From assembly GCA_023386965.1 (NCBI GenBank), contig JAEWIR010000039.1:1-64000 (forward strand): a DNA stretch of 64,000 nt. Reading direction: 5' to 3'. The first letter of the stretch is position 1; every line of letters starts with the position of its first letter. Source of the DNA: Bacteroidota bacterium (GTDB lineage Bacteria; Bacteroidota; Bacteroidia; Flavobacteriales; Weeksellaceae). The notes below the pieces were generated by a model. The model saw nothing but the letters and a program-made list of their open reading frames with translations, did not search any database and was not told the DNA's origin. A program made the position numbers and the translations under genes. Below, one piece after another: positions 50,262-60,120 of the stretch.

Positions 50262-52973
50262 ATGCGCTTTTTAGATAAGATATTTACAGAACTACTTGAA
50301 CAAAACCCTGATTTATCAGGGTTTAATATTGTCCTGCCGGGTAAGAGGCCTATTGTTTTCATCAAAAGGATCCTGATGGAAAAAGGATACTCAGGATTCC
50401 TGCCCACTTTTCATACCATAGAAGACCTGATTCTGGAAATATCGGGAATGCAGCGGTTGCAGGGAATTGGTCTTTGGCTCTTTGCCTTCGAGGTGTACAG
50501 TGATCTCGACCTTACGCCTAAGGATGATTTTGCTGGCTTCGTGAAATGGTTTCCTACTGTATTGAAGGACTGGGATGATATCCTGAAGTTTGCCGACAGT
50601 GACAGCGCGGTGCTTGAGTATATGTTTGATGAGGAGCGCATAAAAGCCTGGGCTCAGGATCTGGGTGAGCAGGAAGATATGCCGCGTAAGAAATACCTCA
50701 CCTTCTGGAAGAATATGAATGTGTTTCTTCCCGTTCTGAAGCGGAAACTGCATGAAAGAAACTGGGCGACATCCGGAATGATACATGAGGCGGTGAAAAG
50801 TAAAATTGAAACCTTCGCGCAGGAAACATCGAAGATTTTTGTTTTCTGCGGCTTCAATGCATTTACGAAAGTTGAGGAACAGCTGGTGCGTAGTCTGCTC
50901 CAATGGGACAGGGGTCAGGTGTTTTTTCAGGGAGACTCCTATTATGTGGACGATGAGAAACAGGAAGCGGGAAAATTCCTGAGGGAGCACCGCAAATGGA
51001 AGGAGTTCAATAACATCCGCGAATTCCGCTGGATTGAAGATGATTTCCGGGAATCCAAAAAAATTAAAGTTTACGAAGTTTCCGGAAATGTTTCGCAAAC
51101 CAAGATCCTTCCGGGTATTCTGGGAGGGATTAAAGACAGAGAAACCGACATGTCTGATACCGCGATCGTGCTGCTTGATGAAAATCTTTTGCCGGCCACC
51201 CTGGACGCTTTGGCTGAAGTGGATATCCTGAATATTACGATGGGATTTCCGCTACGGAATTTAGGCTTCAGCAACGCTGTAAAACACCTTTTCCATCTGC
51301 ATAAACAACTGGAATCAAAACCGGGTTCTTACTATTATAACGACTTGTTCTCAATTCTGGAGGAACTGCCCAATTCCAATGAAGACCTCAGAATAATTTC
51401 AGATTTTAAATCATTTGTAGAGTCCAGGAACATTGTTTACCTGTCCGCACGGCTCGTAAACGAACATCTGAAAGACCTTTCTTATTTCGGACTTTTCCTT
51501 CCGGCGGATGATGTGAATTCGTTTCTGGACCTCATCATTGATTTCTGCTTTAAACTAAAGTTTAACGAACTGGACGATATCCAATATGAAAATATCTCCC
51601 ATTTTGAAAAGTCTTTCCGGGTCATCCGCAACCAGTTGGCTCCTTACCGTTTTCCGGTAAAGATGGAAACATTGGAGGTGCTTGTCAATCAACTGGTGAA
51701 TTCCGAAGCTATTGATTTTCAGGGTGAACCCTTGCAGGGTTTGCAGGTAATGGGGCTTTTGGAAACAAGGTTGCTCAATTTCAGAAATATTATCCTGCTT
51801 TCCGTGAATGAGGGCAAGCTCCCGCTGGGAAATACTCAGAATTCCTATCTGCCTTTTGACGTAAGAACCCATTTTAACCTTCATACCTTTCTGGAGAACG
51901 ACAGCATTTACGCTTATCACTTCTACCGTTTGCTTCAGGATGCGGAAAATGTACATCTTCTTTATAATGCACTGAGTTCCGGTGTGAATACCGGCGAAAA
52001 AAGCCGGTTTATTACCCAACTCGAATTTGAGGATCATTTCCATCAGATTGAGCATGTGGTGATTGAGAACGCGTCCGAACCCATGAGCAAGCAACCCGTG
52101 ATCATTGAAAAGACGCAGGCGGTGCTGGATCAGCTTGAGGTCTGGAAAACGCGGATTTCCGCAACCCATCTTACCGGCTATCTGTACAATCCACTTGACT
52201 TTTACCTGACCAAAATACTGAAAACCAGGGAGGCCAGCCAGATTGAGGAAGAGCTGTCTGTAATGAATTACGGAAACCTCGTGCATTATGCGCTTCAGAT
52301 TATCTATGAAGGTGTGGGCAATGAGGTACTTCGCGAGGAGGATCTGACTTTAACAGAGGATCAGTTTCTTGAGGTGATCAATATCTCAATTGAAAATCTG
52401 AACCATCAGCCTGAATTCTACGAAAAAGGTATGAATTACATCCACAAGAATGTTGCCCTGCGTGCGGTGAAAAAGGTGGTGCAGCATGACCTTGATCTGA
52501 TAAGAAACGGGCATCAACTGCGTATCATAGCTCTGGAGCATGAATTTCAGGATGTGGATTTCTACCTGGACGAAGAGAGAAAGGATAAAGTGTCCTTCTA
52601 TGGTTTTATAGACCGTATTGATGAGCTGGACGGCACGCTGAGAATCATTGACTATAAAACGGGAAAAAGTAAGGAGCTGAAAGTTTCAATTGACGATAAA
52701 AACCGTGAGGATTTCTTCTTCAACGATTCAAAAAAACAGGCACTTCAGCTGTGCATCTACAATTATGTCATTGAACGGCTACCGCAGTTTGCGGGTCGCA
52801 GCATCGAGACCGGAATCTGGAGTTTTGCCGAAGTAGGTAAGGGTGTCGTTCCGCTTCATTTCGCGAAAGGGGACCTTCAGGAGGCCATGGTTTCCATACG
52901 GAATCTCATCCTTGAAATCTTAAATCCGGAAATTCCCTTTACCGAATCGGTGCATGAAACTTTTGAGTTTTAG
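50262..52973 (+). CDS. AddB-like PD-(D/E)XK nuclease/degenerate helicase
   Basis: The 903-residue protein has the size and layout of the Bacteroidota AddB subunit. The N-terminal nucleotide loop is degenerate (VLPGKRPIVF in place of GxxGxGKT), so it is unlikely to hydrolyse ATP. The C-terminal nuclease (from about residue 640) shows SATHLTGYLYNPLDFYL, NYGNLVHYALQ, then GFIDRIDELDG and IIDYKTGKSK, the RecB-nuclease His/Asp/Asp-Lys signature. The Fe-S cysteines of Bacillus AddB are missing. It should form a RecBCD-like complex with an AddA/RecB helicase, which is not encoded nearby. The gene ends exactly where the convergent subtilase gene ends. Confidence 0.83.
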   Translation: MRFLDKIFTELLEQNPDLSGFNIVLPGKRPIVFIKRILMEKGYSGFLPTFHTIEDLILEISGMQRLQGIGLWLFAFEVYSDLDLTPKDDFAGFVKWFPTVLKDWDDILKFADSDSAVLEYMFDEERIKAWAQDLGEQEDMPRKKYLTFWKNMNVFLPVLKRKLHERNWATSGMIHEAVKSKIETFAQETSKIFVFCGFNAFTKVEEQLVRSLLQWDRGQVFFQGDSYYVDDEKQEAGKFLREHRKWKEFNNIREFRWIEDDFRESKKIKVYEVSGNVSQTKILPGILGGIKDRETDMSDTAIVLLDENLLPATLDALAEVDILNITMGFPLRNLGFSNAVKHLFHLHKQLESKPGSYYYNDLFSILEELPNSNEDLRIISDFKSFVESRNIVYLSARLVNEHLKDLSYFGLFLPADDVNSFLDLIIDFCFKLKFNELDDIQYENISHFEKSFRVIRNQLAPYRFPVKMETLEVLVNQLVNSEAIDFQGEPLQGLQVMGLLETRLLNFRNIILLSVNEGKLPLGNTQNSYLPFDVRTHFNLHTFLENDSIYAYHFYRLLQDAENVHLLYNALSSGVNTGEKSRFITQLEFEDHFHQIEHVVIENASEPMSKQPVIIEKTQAVLDQLEVWKTRISATHLTGYLYNPLDFYLTKILKTREASQIEEELSVMNYGNLVHYALQIIYEGVGNEVLREEDLTLTEDQFLEVINISIENLNHQPEFYEKGMNYIHKNVALRAVKKVVQHDLDLIRNGHQLRIIALEHEFQDVDFYLDEERKDKVSFYGFIDRIDELDGTLRIIDYKTGKSKELKVSIDDKNREDFFFNDSKKQALQLCIYNYVIERLPQFAGRSIETGIWSFAEVGKGVVPLHFAKGDLQEAMVSIRNLILEILNPEIPFTESVHETFEF

Positions 52974-54578
52974 CTACTTTTTGATAAGCTTCTCCATATG
53001 GTTTCCTTTGTCGGTACTGAAAGCAATAAAATAAACTCCGGGTTGTAAACTGCTTATATCCAAAGTGTTGACTAAAGGTTTTAAGCTCATCACCAATCGC
53101 CCAGCCGGGTCATAAATCTGAACGCTGAGCAATTTTTCAGGAGTGCTGAAATAGATCCGGTCTGTTGCCGGATTGGGGTAAATTTTAACCGAATTTAAAT
53201 CGGTTGCTGATGTAGCCAGATATTGCTGAAAGGCATTACCGAAATTTAAGATACCGTAACCCATCTGAACATTCGTATTTGGGAAAAGGGAAGCGGTTTG
53301 CCGCAGAACTGTGCGCAGGTACTCGCGGGATGTACCTGGTGCTACTGCCTGGAGCAGACACGCAACGCCACCTGCCGCCAGGGGTGAGGCCAGGGAGGTT
53401 CCGTTTGCAGTTGCAGTACTGCTGTTGAAGACGGTTGCCGAGCCTGTACCGCGGGCGCTTGCATCAGGTTTTACCACGCCAGCCGCGTTCGGCCCGTAGG
53501 ATGAGAAGGGAGATGGGTTACCACTCCCATCTACAGAGCCGATGGTGAAAACTTTCGGATTGTCGGCCGGTGTCCCGATATAATTCCAGGTCTGTGAACC
53601 GGAATTACCGGCTGCCGAAACCACGAATATCCCCTTTTCGGCTGCAATCTGTGCCCCGCGCGCAATGAAGGAGGTCGTACCGTTCATATCGGCGTAGGTA
53701 TAGTTGTATCTCGGGTCATCAAAAGTAGTATAACCCAGTGAGGAGTTGATAACATCAACACCTTTACGGTCGGCTTCTTCCGCCGCCATAATCCAGTAAA
53801 TCTCTTCCTGCGGAATTTCAACTGAGGCATCTTCAGTGGTATAGAGATAAAGGTCGGCATCCGGTGCTGCACCCACAAACGCCTGGTCCAGATATCCACT
53901 GATTACACCAAGTACATAGGAACCATGAGAATTCAGCGCGGTATTATAAATATCGGTATTCTTACTGATGAAGTTGTATCCGCCTTTTATCTGGCTGTTG
54001 GTCCAAAGCCTTTGGTAGGCAGTACCTGTATCAACGCTGGGAAAGCCGGTATCCAGAACCGCGATAGTGATTCCGGCACCCGTATAGCCTGCCAAATGCA
54101 GATTTTTAAGGTTGATCTGTTCTGTCTGTTCCAGCGCGGTACCGTAATTGAAATTAAACGCAGGCGTTTTTGCGGTTGTCGAGAATTTATTCTGAGGTAC
54201 CGGACTTTTTACCGTGGCATTTGTATTTCTGGCAAAACTTTCTACTGACTGAACAAAAGACTGGGTCTGAAGCTGTGCGATTTGAGCGGGAGTGGCCAGC
54301 ACGGCAACCCCGTTCAGCCATTTGGAGTAATCTGTAACCTGAAATCCCAGGTTCTGCATGTTTTGCAGGTAAGTGGGTTCCACGGGAGCGTCCTGGTCGT
54401 TCAGTATAATGCCCTGCGCGAGCCGGCGGTTCAGTGATTTCTGCGTCAGTTCAGACAGGGGATTGGCATAAAATGCTGCTTTGTTCGGCTTGTCGGCAAA
54501 GTATACAAAAACAAGTTCGGACTGCGCATAAATGCTGACAGACAGGAGCAAAATAAGGGTACAGCTAAACTTTTTCAT
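52974..54578 (-). CDS. S8 subtilase with type IX secretion sorting domain
   Basis: The 534-residue protein has a signal peptide (CTLILLLSVSIYA), a propeptide-like region and a subtilisin domain: catalytic Asp in IAVLDTGF (about 174), His in NSHGSYVLG (about 217) and Ser in NGTSLASPLAAG (about 398), with the oxyanion Asn in SAAGNSGS. The last ~75 residues (VKIYPNPATDRIYF...LQPGVYFIAF...HMEKLIKK) are a T9SS type A sorting domain, so it should cross the outer membrane by the Por system and be secreted or anchored. It is a single gene. Confidence 0.94.
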   Translation of the reverse strand: MKKFSCTLILLLSVSIYAQSELVFVYFADKPNKAAFYANPLSELTQKSLNRRLAQGIILNDQDAPVEPTYLQNMQNLGFQVTDYSKWLNGVAVLATPAQIAQLQTQSFVQSVESFARNTNATVKSPVPQNKFSTTAKTPAFNFNYGTALEQTEQINLKNLHLAGYTGAGITIAVLDTGFPSVDTGTAYQRLWTNSQIKGGYNFISKNTDIYNTALNSHGSYVLGVISGYLDQAFVGAAPDADLYLYTTEDASVEIPQEEIYWIMAAEEADRKGVDVINSSLGYTTFDDPRYNYTYADMNGTTSFIARGAQIAAEKGIFVVSAAGNSGSQTWNYIGTPADNPKVFTIGSVDGSGNPSPFSSYGPNAAGVVKPDASARGTGSATVFNSSTATANGTSLASPLAAGGVACLLQAVAPGTSREYLRTVLRQTASLFPNTNVQMGYGILNFGNAFQQYLATSATDLNSVKIYPNPATDRIYFSTPEKLLSVQIYDPAGRLVMSLKPLVNTLDISSLQPGVYFIAFSTDKGNHMEKLIKK

Positions 54579-54631
54579 AAATTTCTTTAGATATTTAAAT
54601 ATATGTAAATTTACGCCATATTGTATTTAGT

Positions 54632-55768
54632 ATGAAGAAAATTCAGATGGTAGATCTGCAAACGCAGTATTTTAAAATAAAGAGCGACGTAGACAATGCA
54701 GTCCTTAATGTGCTGGAGTCGGCCGCGTTTATTAACGGCCCCGAGGTTAAATCCTTTCAGACTGAACTGGAAAACTATCTGGATGTAAAACATGTAATTC
54801 CCTGTGCCAACGGTACGGATGCCCTTCAGATTGCCTTGATGGCCTTAGGTCTGGAAGAAGGTGACGAAGTGATTACCGCAGATTTCACATTTGCCGCAAC
54901 AGTTGAAGTGATCCATCTTCTGAAACTGAAGGCAGTGCTTGTAGATGTAGATTATGACACCTTTACCATGGACACAGAAAAACTGAGGGCGGCTGTTACA
55001 CCACGCACCAAAGTGATCATTCCCGTGCATCTTTTTGGCCAGTGTGCCAATATGGAAGAGATTCTTTCTGTGGCCAGAGCCCATAAACTGGAGGTAATTG
55101 AAGACAATGCCCAGGCCATCGGTTCTGAGTTTACATTTTCGGATGGTAGCGTGTGTAAAGCCGGAACGATGGGAACGATGGGTACAACTTCCTTTTTTCC
55201 GTCTAAGAATTTGGGTTGCTACGGCGACGGAGGGGCTGTTTTTACTAACAGTGACGAGCTGGCGCATAAACTTCGCGGAATTGTAAATCACGGGATGTAC
55301 GAACGGTATTATCATGATGAAGTTGGCGTTAATTCCAGGCTGGACAGCGTGCAGGCCACTGTTCTGCGCAAGAAACTTCCGCTACTTGATGGTTATAATG
55401 AAGCCCGCAGAAAAGCAGCCGACTACTATGACGAAGCCTTTGGCAATCATCCCCGGATTCTGATACCCAAAAGGGCAGAATATTCTACGCATGTATTTCA
55501 TCAGTACACGCTCCGGATACTGAATGGACAGAGGAATGCCTTACAGCAGTTCCTGGCTGAAAGAGATATACCTGCCATGATTTATTACCCTGTTGCGTTA
55601 AGGAAACAGAAAGCCTATTATCAGGAAAGCAATCCGGAGGATTTCGTGAACACCGACCTGCTTTTGGATCAGGTTTTATCACTGCCTATGCATACCGAGT
55701 TAGAGGAAGAGCAACTCAAATTCATCACCGATTCAGTACTGGAGTTCATGTCGGCCGTAGAGGAATAA
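54632..55768 (+). CDS. DegT/DnrJ/EryC1-type sugar aminotransferase
   Basis: The 378-residue PLP enzyme belongs to the group that aminates nucleotide-linked keto-sugars. It shows VPCANGTDALQIALMALGLEEGDEV (split here: CANGTDAL, GDEVIT), IPVHLFGQCANM, IEDNAQAIGSEF and the lysine in FFPSKNLGCYGDGG. Such enzymes feed surface-polysaccharide or O-antigen synthesis, which fits the glycosyltransferase operon that begins 89 nt further on. The particular sugar is unknown. The short divergent gap to the subtilase gene has no clear -7 element. Confidence 0.92.
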   Translation: MKKIQMVDLQTQYFKIKSDVDNAVLNVLESAAFINGPEVKSFQTELENYLDVKHVIPCANGTDALQIALMALGLEEGDEVITADFTFAATVEVIHLLKLKAVLVDVDYDTFTMDTEKLRAAVTPRTKVIIPVHLFGQCANMEEILSVARAHKLEVIEDNAQAIGSEFTFSDGSVCKAGTMGTMGTTSFFPSKNLGCYGDGGAVFTNSDELAHKLRGIVNHGMYERYYHDEVGVNSRLDSVQATVLRKKLPLLDGYNEARRKAADYYDEAFGNHPRILIPKRAEYSTHVFHQYTLRILNGQRNALQQFLAERDIPAMIYYPVALRKQKAYYQESNPEDFVNTDLLLDQVLSLPMHTELEEEQLKFITDSVLEFMSAVEE

Positions 55769-55856
55769 ACAGTTTTTGTGTTATATTTTGATAGTCAGTA
55801 ACACCATCGAGTTGTTATCTCATAAAGGCGAGCAAGCCTTATTATACCCATTTTAA

Positions 55857-58800
55857 ATGAAGAAATTTCCCCTTCCTGAAAACGAAGAGGCAAGGTTGAA
55901 TAAACTGGCCTATTATGATCTGCTTAATATGGCGAAAGATCAGGATCTCGATGTGTTTTCTGAGGCTGCCTGCCTCGCTACCGACTGCCCTGTCTCACTG
56001 ATTGGAATGATGGAGAAGGATGCACAAACAATACAGAGTTGTGTGGGACTGGAATTCCAAACTGTGGACCGCGGGAACACCGTATGCCAGTATACGGTGG
56101 AAAGTGGAAGAACACTTGTGATTAATGATACACTTTCGGACGAACGGACCTCTTCAAACGAACTTATTATAGCCGGTGGCATCAGATTCTACGCAGGAAC
56201 CCCACTTCTGGATGATGAGGGCTTTGTGCTCGGGACACTTTGCGTAATTGACTTTAAACCCCGAACAATTACTGCCCGTCAGGTGGCGGCACTGGAGAAG
56301 ATTGGTCAGGCGGTTTCCCTACAGCTGATGGCCAAGCGTAAGCGGGCACATGCAGAGCATTTCGAGCAACTGTTTTCCGTAACGAATAACCTGATTTGCG
56401 TTGCTGATAACAATTTTATTTTAAAGGATGTAAATGCGGCCTTTTCCCGGACTTTGGAACTGGAAGATGATGTTAAAGGTCAAAACTTTCTCGATATCCT
56501 GAAGTCACACAGCAGCGTCGCATTACCGGAAGATTTGGAGTTGGACCATAATGGAGAATATTCATTTAGGGGTTATTTGCGTTCCAGTTCAGGGGAATCA
56601 ACAGTAATTGAATGGCTGATAAAAAGTAACAACAGCGGCACAGAAATTTTCTGCTTTGGGAGGAATATCACGCAGCTTGTTCAGGAGAAGAAGCGTTTGG
56701 AAAGGTCGGAAAAGAAGTTCCGGAGTTTCTTTGAAAATGCCATCGGCCTGATGAGCATGCATGATATGGAAGGTAATATTCTGGCGGTGAATGAAAAAGG
56801 ACGGCAGATGTTAAATTACACTTCAGAGGAAGCAAGAAAACTCAACCTGCGTGACCTGGTGCCTGAAAAGCGGTGGTTTGAACTCAATGAATATCTGGAG
56901 AGGATGAAGAAAAACCATGAAGATTCCGGCTACATGGTTTTACATTCGCGGGACGGACAGGAATTTATCTGGATGTATCACAATATGGTGGAGACAGATG
57001 AGGAGGGTGTGCCTTATGTGCTGAGTACTGCGCTGAACGTAACTGATAAGATGGCCCTGGAAAAAGACCTGATTTACACCAAGAAAATTCTGGAGCAAAC
57101 CAGTGCCGCGGCCAGGGTAGGTGGCTGGGAAGTCAATCTTATCACACAGAAAACCTATTGGTCTGAAACTACTCGCGAGATTCACATGGTACCGCCCGAC
57201 TACGAGCCGGATCTGGATTCGGCGCTATCTTTTTATACAGAGGAAAGCCGTGAAAGAGTAACCACGCTCTTCAACCGCGCTGTGGGTATGGGAGAAGCCT
57301 ATGATGAAGAATTGGAACTGCTGCTGCCTGAAGGACGCCGCATCTGGATTCGGTCCATAGGAATACCTGAGTTTGAAAATGGCGTTTGCCGGAAGGTTTT
57401 CGGGATCATTCAGGATATTGATCATGCCAAAAGAACTTATATGGAGCTGGAAAAGAAGGAAGCAATGCTTCAGTCCTTTATCAGCGATGTTCCTGTAGCC
57501 ATTGCGATGTTTGATAATGACCTCAATTACCTCTCCGTGAGCAAGTGCTGGACAGAAGAGTTTTCCATGGATCCCAAGGCCATCATGGGCAAAAACATTT
57601 TCCAGATCTCTCCAAATATACCTGAAGAGCGTGTGCAAATCTATATGGACGCACTTGCCGGAAAATCTTACAGTAATGAAAATCTAACCGTACAGGTTTC
57701 CAATAAAGAGGAACCTCAGAATTACAATCTGCAGGTTGGTCCCTGGTACCTGTCGGAAAATTTAATTGGAGGGGTTATAGTTACAGTTCAGAATGTTACA
57801 CAGCGTGTAAAAACTACGCAGGAACTGAAAACTGCCAAAGAAACTGCTATTCTTGCCAACAAAGCAAAATCTGAATTTCTGGCCAATATGAGCCACGAAA
57901 TCCGTACGCCACTCAACGGTGTCATTGGATTCTCCGATCTCCTGCTGAGGACGCCTTTGAATGAGATGCAGACCCAATACCTCAATTATATCAATGAATC
58001 CGGGGAAAGTTTGCTTTCCATCATTAACGATATCCTGGATTTCTCTAAAATTGAATCGGGTAAACTGGAACTGATGATTGACCGCACCCAGCTGTACGAC
58101 CTCGTTAGTCAGGTGATGAACGTCATTCTGTACCAGTCCCAGAAAAAGAACCTTGAACTGCTGTTAAATATTGAACCCGGACTCCCGCAAATAGTTCTTA
58201 TGGACGAATCCCGTGTGCGCCAGATTCTTATCAATCTACTGGGTAATGCTGTTAAATTCACAGACCGTGGCGAAATTGAACTGAAAGTTCAGCAATTGGG
58301 CAAAAATAAGGACCGCATAAAACTTAGGTTTTCTGTGCGGGATACCGGAATTGGTATTCCTGAGCACAAGCAGCAACGAATCTTTGATGCTTTCACCCAG
58401 GAAGACAGTTCTGTAAGCAAGAAATACGGTGGTACAGGACTTGGACTTACGATCTCGAATAATATACTTAAATATATGGGGACTTCGCTGTCACTTAGAA
58501 GTACGCTGGGTGAAGGATCGGAGTTTTATTTTGATATAGAAGTACCGTATGAGGAAGGTAAGATCAACGATGAAGAGGATATAGCCGACCTGGGAATTGA
58601 GCGCATCCTTATTGTAGACGACAATGAAAACAACAGAATGATCCTGCAGCATATGCTGGCCTTCAAAGGTATTAACTCCCGACTGGCCGCCAACGGCATG
58701 GAAGCGCTGCAGATTCTGATGGCAGGAGAACGGTTTGATGTCATATTAATGGATTATCATATGCCGGTAATATCGGGTATGGAAACAATCACCAAAATAC

Positions 58801-59753
58801 GTGAACTCTTTAAAGAACAGGAAGAGGTTTCGCCTTTGGTCGTACTTCACACTTCTTCTGAGGAGCATGAAGTGATTAACTCATTCAGAAAGAATGAGAA
58901 CAGTTTCTGCCTGTTGAAACCCATAAAATCCCGGGACCTTTATCATATTCTGAAGCAGGCTGTACAGCAGTCGGACCTCCAGGCCGCTAAAGCTAACACG
59001 GAACAGAATGACGTACCGCTGTCGGGTCTCAAAGTACTCCTTGTGGATGACAATCCCGTGAATATGGTCCTCAACAACCGCATGATGCAGTCCCTGGTGC
59101 CTGAAGCCGTATTTACTGAGGCTACCGACGGTCAGCAGGCCTTAGACCTTTGCCAAAGTCAGGAATTTGACCTCATCCTTATGGACGTGCAGATGCCGGT
59201 GATGGATGGAATTGAGGCTACCAGGATGATTAGGATATTGCCGGGCCAACAGCCGGTAATAATAGGTGTTACAGCCGGAAACGTCGTGGGTGAAAAAGAA
59301 AAATGTCTGGATGCGGGTATGGATGATTTCCTAACAAAACCGTTAAGGCAGGCAGAACTTCTGGACGCACTGAAAACACATATTTACGATAAAGCTGCAG
59401 ACGGCCAGATTGTGGACGAATCGGATCTCCATCTGGACATGAAACATCTGGAACAGCAAATAGGCGACGACGAAGAGTTCCGCGCCATGTTTCTTAATCT
59501 CGTTATCCAGGAAGCGGAAACATCGGGCCAGGCTCTTACTGCCGCCTGCAGGACAGGAAATGCAGATGAAGTAAAAAAAATTCTCCATAAGCTTAAGGGA
59601 ACTGCCGGCACTGCCGGATTGTTCAGTCTGGCAGATGCCGCTGCAAGATGGGAAAATACAGTGGATCGCAATCCGGACTTCAATTCCCTGGACAGCGAGA
59701 TCGGGGAGGCAATAACAAAGGGATTGGAAATAATAAAGAGATTGATAAAATAA
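55857..59753 (+). CDS. Hybrid sensor histidine kinase: GAF, PAS repeats, two receivers, Hpt
   Basis: The 1298-residue protein has no membrane segment. The order is: GAF (about 20-160), four PAS-like domains (about 170-650), HisKA with the phosphorylated His680 in MSHEIRTPLNG, HATPase (about 780-895: NLLGNAVKF, DTGIGIP, GTGLGLTIS), receiver 1 (Asp966 in ILMDYHMP), receiver 2 (Asp1110 in ILMDVQMP) and a C-terminal Hpt domain with His1244 in HKLKGTAGTAG. It can run a full His-Asp-His phosphorelay by itself, with the lone receiver encoded next as final acceptor. The ligand is unknown. It heads a tightly spaced operon with a response regulator, a HEAT protein and a glycosyltransferase. Confidence 0.93.
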   Translation: MKKFPLPENEEARLNKLAYYDLLNMAKDQDLDVFSEAACLATDCPVSLIGMMEKDAQTIQSCVGLEFQTVDRGNTVCQYTVESGRTLVINDTLSDERTSSNELIIAGGIRFYAGTPLLDDEGFVLGTLCVIDFKPRTITARQVAALEKIGQAVSLQLMAKRKRAHAEHFEQLFSVTNNLICVADNNFILKDVNAAFSRTLELEDDVKGQNFLDILKSHSSVALPEDLELDHNGEYSFRGYLRSSSGESTVIEWLIKSNNSGTEIFCFGRNITQLVQEKKRLERSEKKFRSFFENAIGLMSMHDMEGNILAVNEKGRQMLNYTSEEARKLNLRDLVPEKRWFELNEYLERMKKNHEDSGYMVLHSRDGQEFIWMYHNMVETDEEGVPYVLSTALNVTDKMALEKDLIYTKKILEQTSAAARVGGWEVNLITQKTYWSETTREIHMVPPDYEPDLDSALSFYTEESRERVTTLFNRAVGMGEAYDEELELLLPEGRRIWIRSIGIPEFENGVCRKVFGIIQDIDHAKRTYMELEKKEAMLQSFISDVPVAIAMFDNDLNYLSVSKCWTEEFSMDPKAIMGKNIFQISPNIPEERVQIYMDALAGKSYSNENLTVQVSNKEEPQNYNLQVGPWYLSENLIGGVIVTVQNVTQRVKTTQELKTAKETAILANKAKSEFLANMSHEIRTPLNGVIGFSDLLLRTPLNEMQTQYLNYINESGESLLSIINDILDFSKIESGKLELMIDRTQLYDLVSQVMNVILYQSQKKNLELLLNIEPGLPQIVLMDESRVRQILINLLGNAVKFTDRGEIELKVQQLGKNKDRIKLRFSVRDTGIGIPEHKQQRIFDAFTQEDSSVSKKYGGTGLGLTISNNILKYMGTSLSLRSTLGEGSEFYFDIEVPYEEGKINDEEDIADLGIERILIVDDNENNRMILQHMLAFKGINSRLAANGMEALQILMAGERFDVILMDYHMPVISGMETITKIRELFKEQEEVSPLVVLHTSSEEHEVINSFRKNENSFCLLKPIKSRDLYHILKQAVQQSDLQAAKANTEQNDVPLSGLKVLLVDDNPVNMVLNNRMMQSLVPEAVFTEATDGQQALDLCQSQEFDLILMDVQMPVMDGIEATRMIRILPGQQPVIIGVTAGNVVGEKEKCLDAGMDDFLTKPLRQAELLDALKTHIYDKAADGQIVDESDLHLDMKHLEQQIGDDEEFRAMFLNLVIQEAETSGQALTAACRTGNADEVKKILHKLKGTAGTAGLFSLADAAARWENTVDRNPDFNSLDSEIGEAITKGLEIIKRLIK

Positions 59754-59761
59754 ACCACACT

Positions 59762-60118
59762 ATGACTGTTTTAATCGCAGAGGATGATGAACTAATCTTA
59801 AAGACCATTGAACATAAACTGCAGAAGGAAGGGTACGAGGTGATTCTCACAAGAAACGGGAAGGAGGCAATTGATACAGTTCTCGAGAGGGACGTAGACC
59901 TCGTAATTACTGATATTATGATGCCTTTTGCTTCCGGGGTAGAAATACTTGCAGCCATCAAATCCGCCGGAAAGAAAATTCCTGTCATTATGTTATCCAG
60001 TATGGGCCAGGAAGATGTGATCCTGAACGCTTTTGGTCTGGGTGCAGCCGATTTCATTGTTAAACCTTTCAGCCCTAACGAACTGATGCTAAGGGTGAAG
60101 AGATTAGCGGCTTCCTGA
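59762..60118 (+). CDS. Stand-alone response-regulator receiver domain
   Basis: The 118-residue protein is a single receiver without an output domain: acidic pocket AEDDE, phospho-Asp51 in LVITDIMMP, the Ser/Thr switch in MLSSMG and the lysine in IVKPFSPNEL. It starts 8 nt after the hybrid kinase and ends 2 nt before the HEAT protein gene. It is the likely last acceptor of that relay, and with no DNA-binding domain it should act by protein contact, perhaps on the HEAT protein or the glycosyltransferase. Confidence 0.93.
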   Translation: MTVLIAEDDELILKTIEHKLQKEGYEVILTRNGKEAIDTVLERDVDLVITDIMMPFASGVEILAAIKSAGKKIPVIMLSSMGQEDVILNAFGLGAADFIVKPFSPNELMLRVKRLAAS

Positions 60119-60120
60119 TT

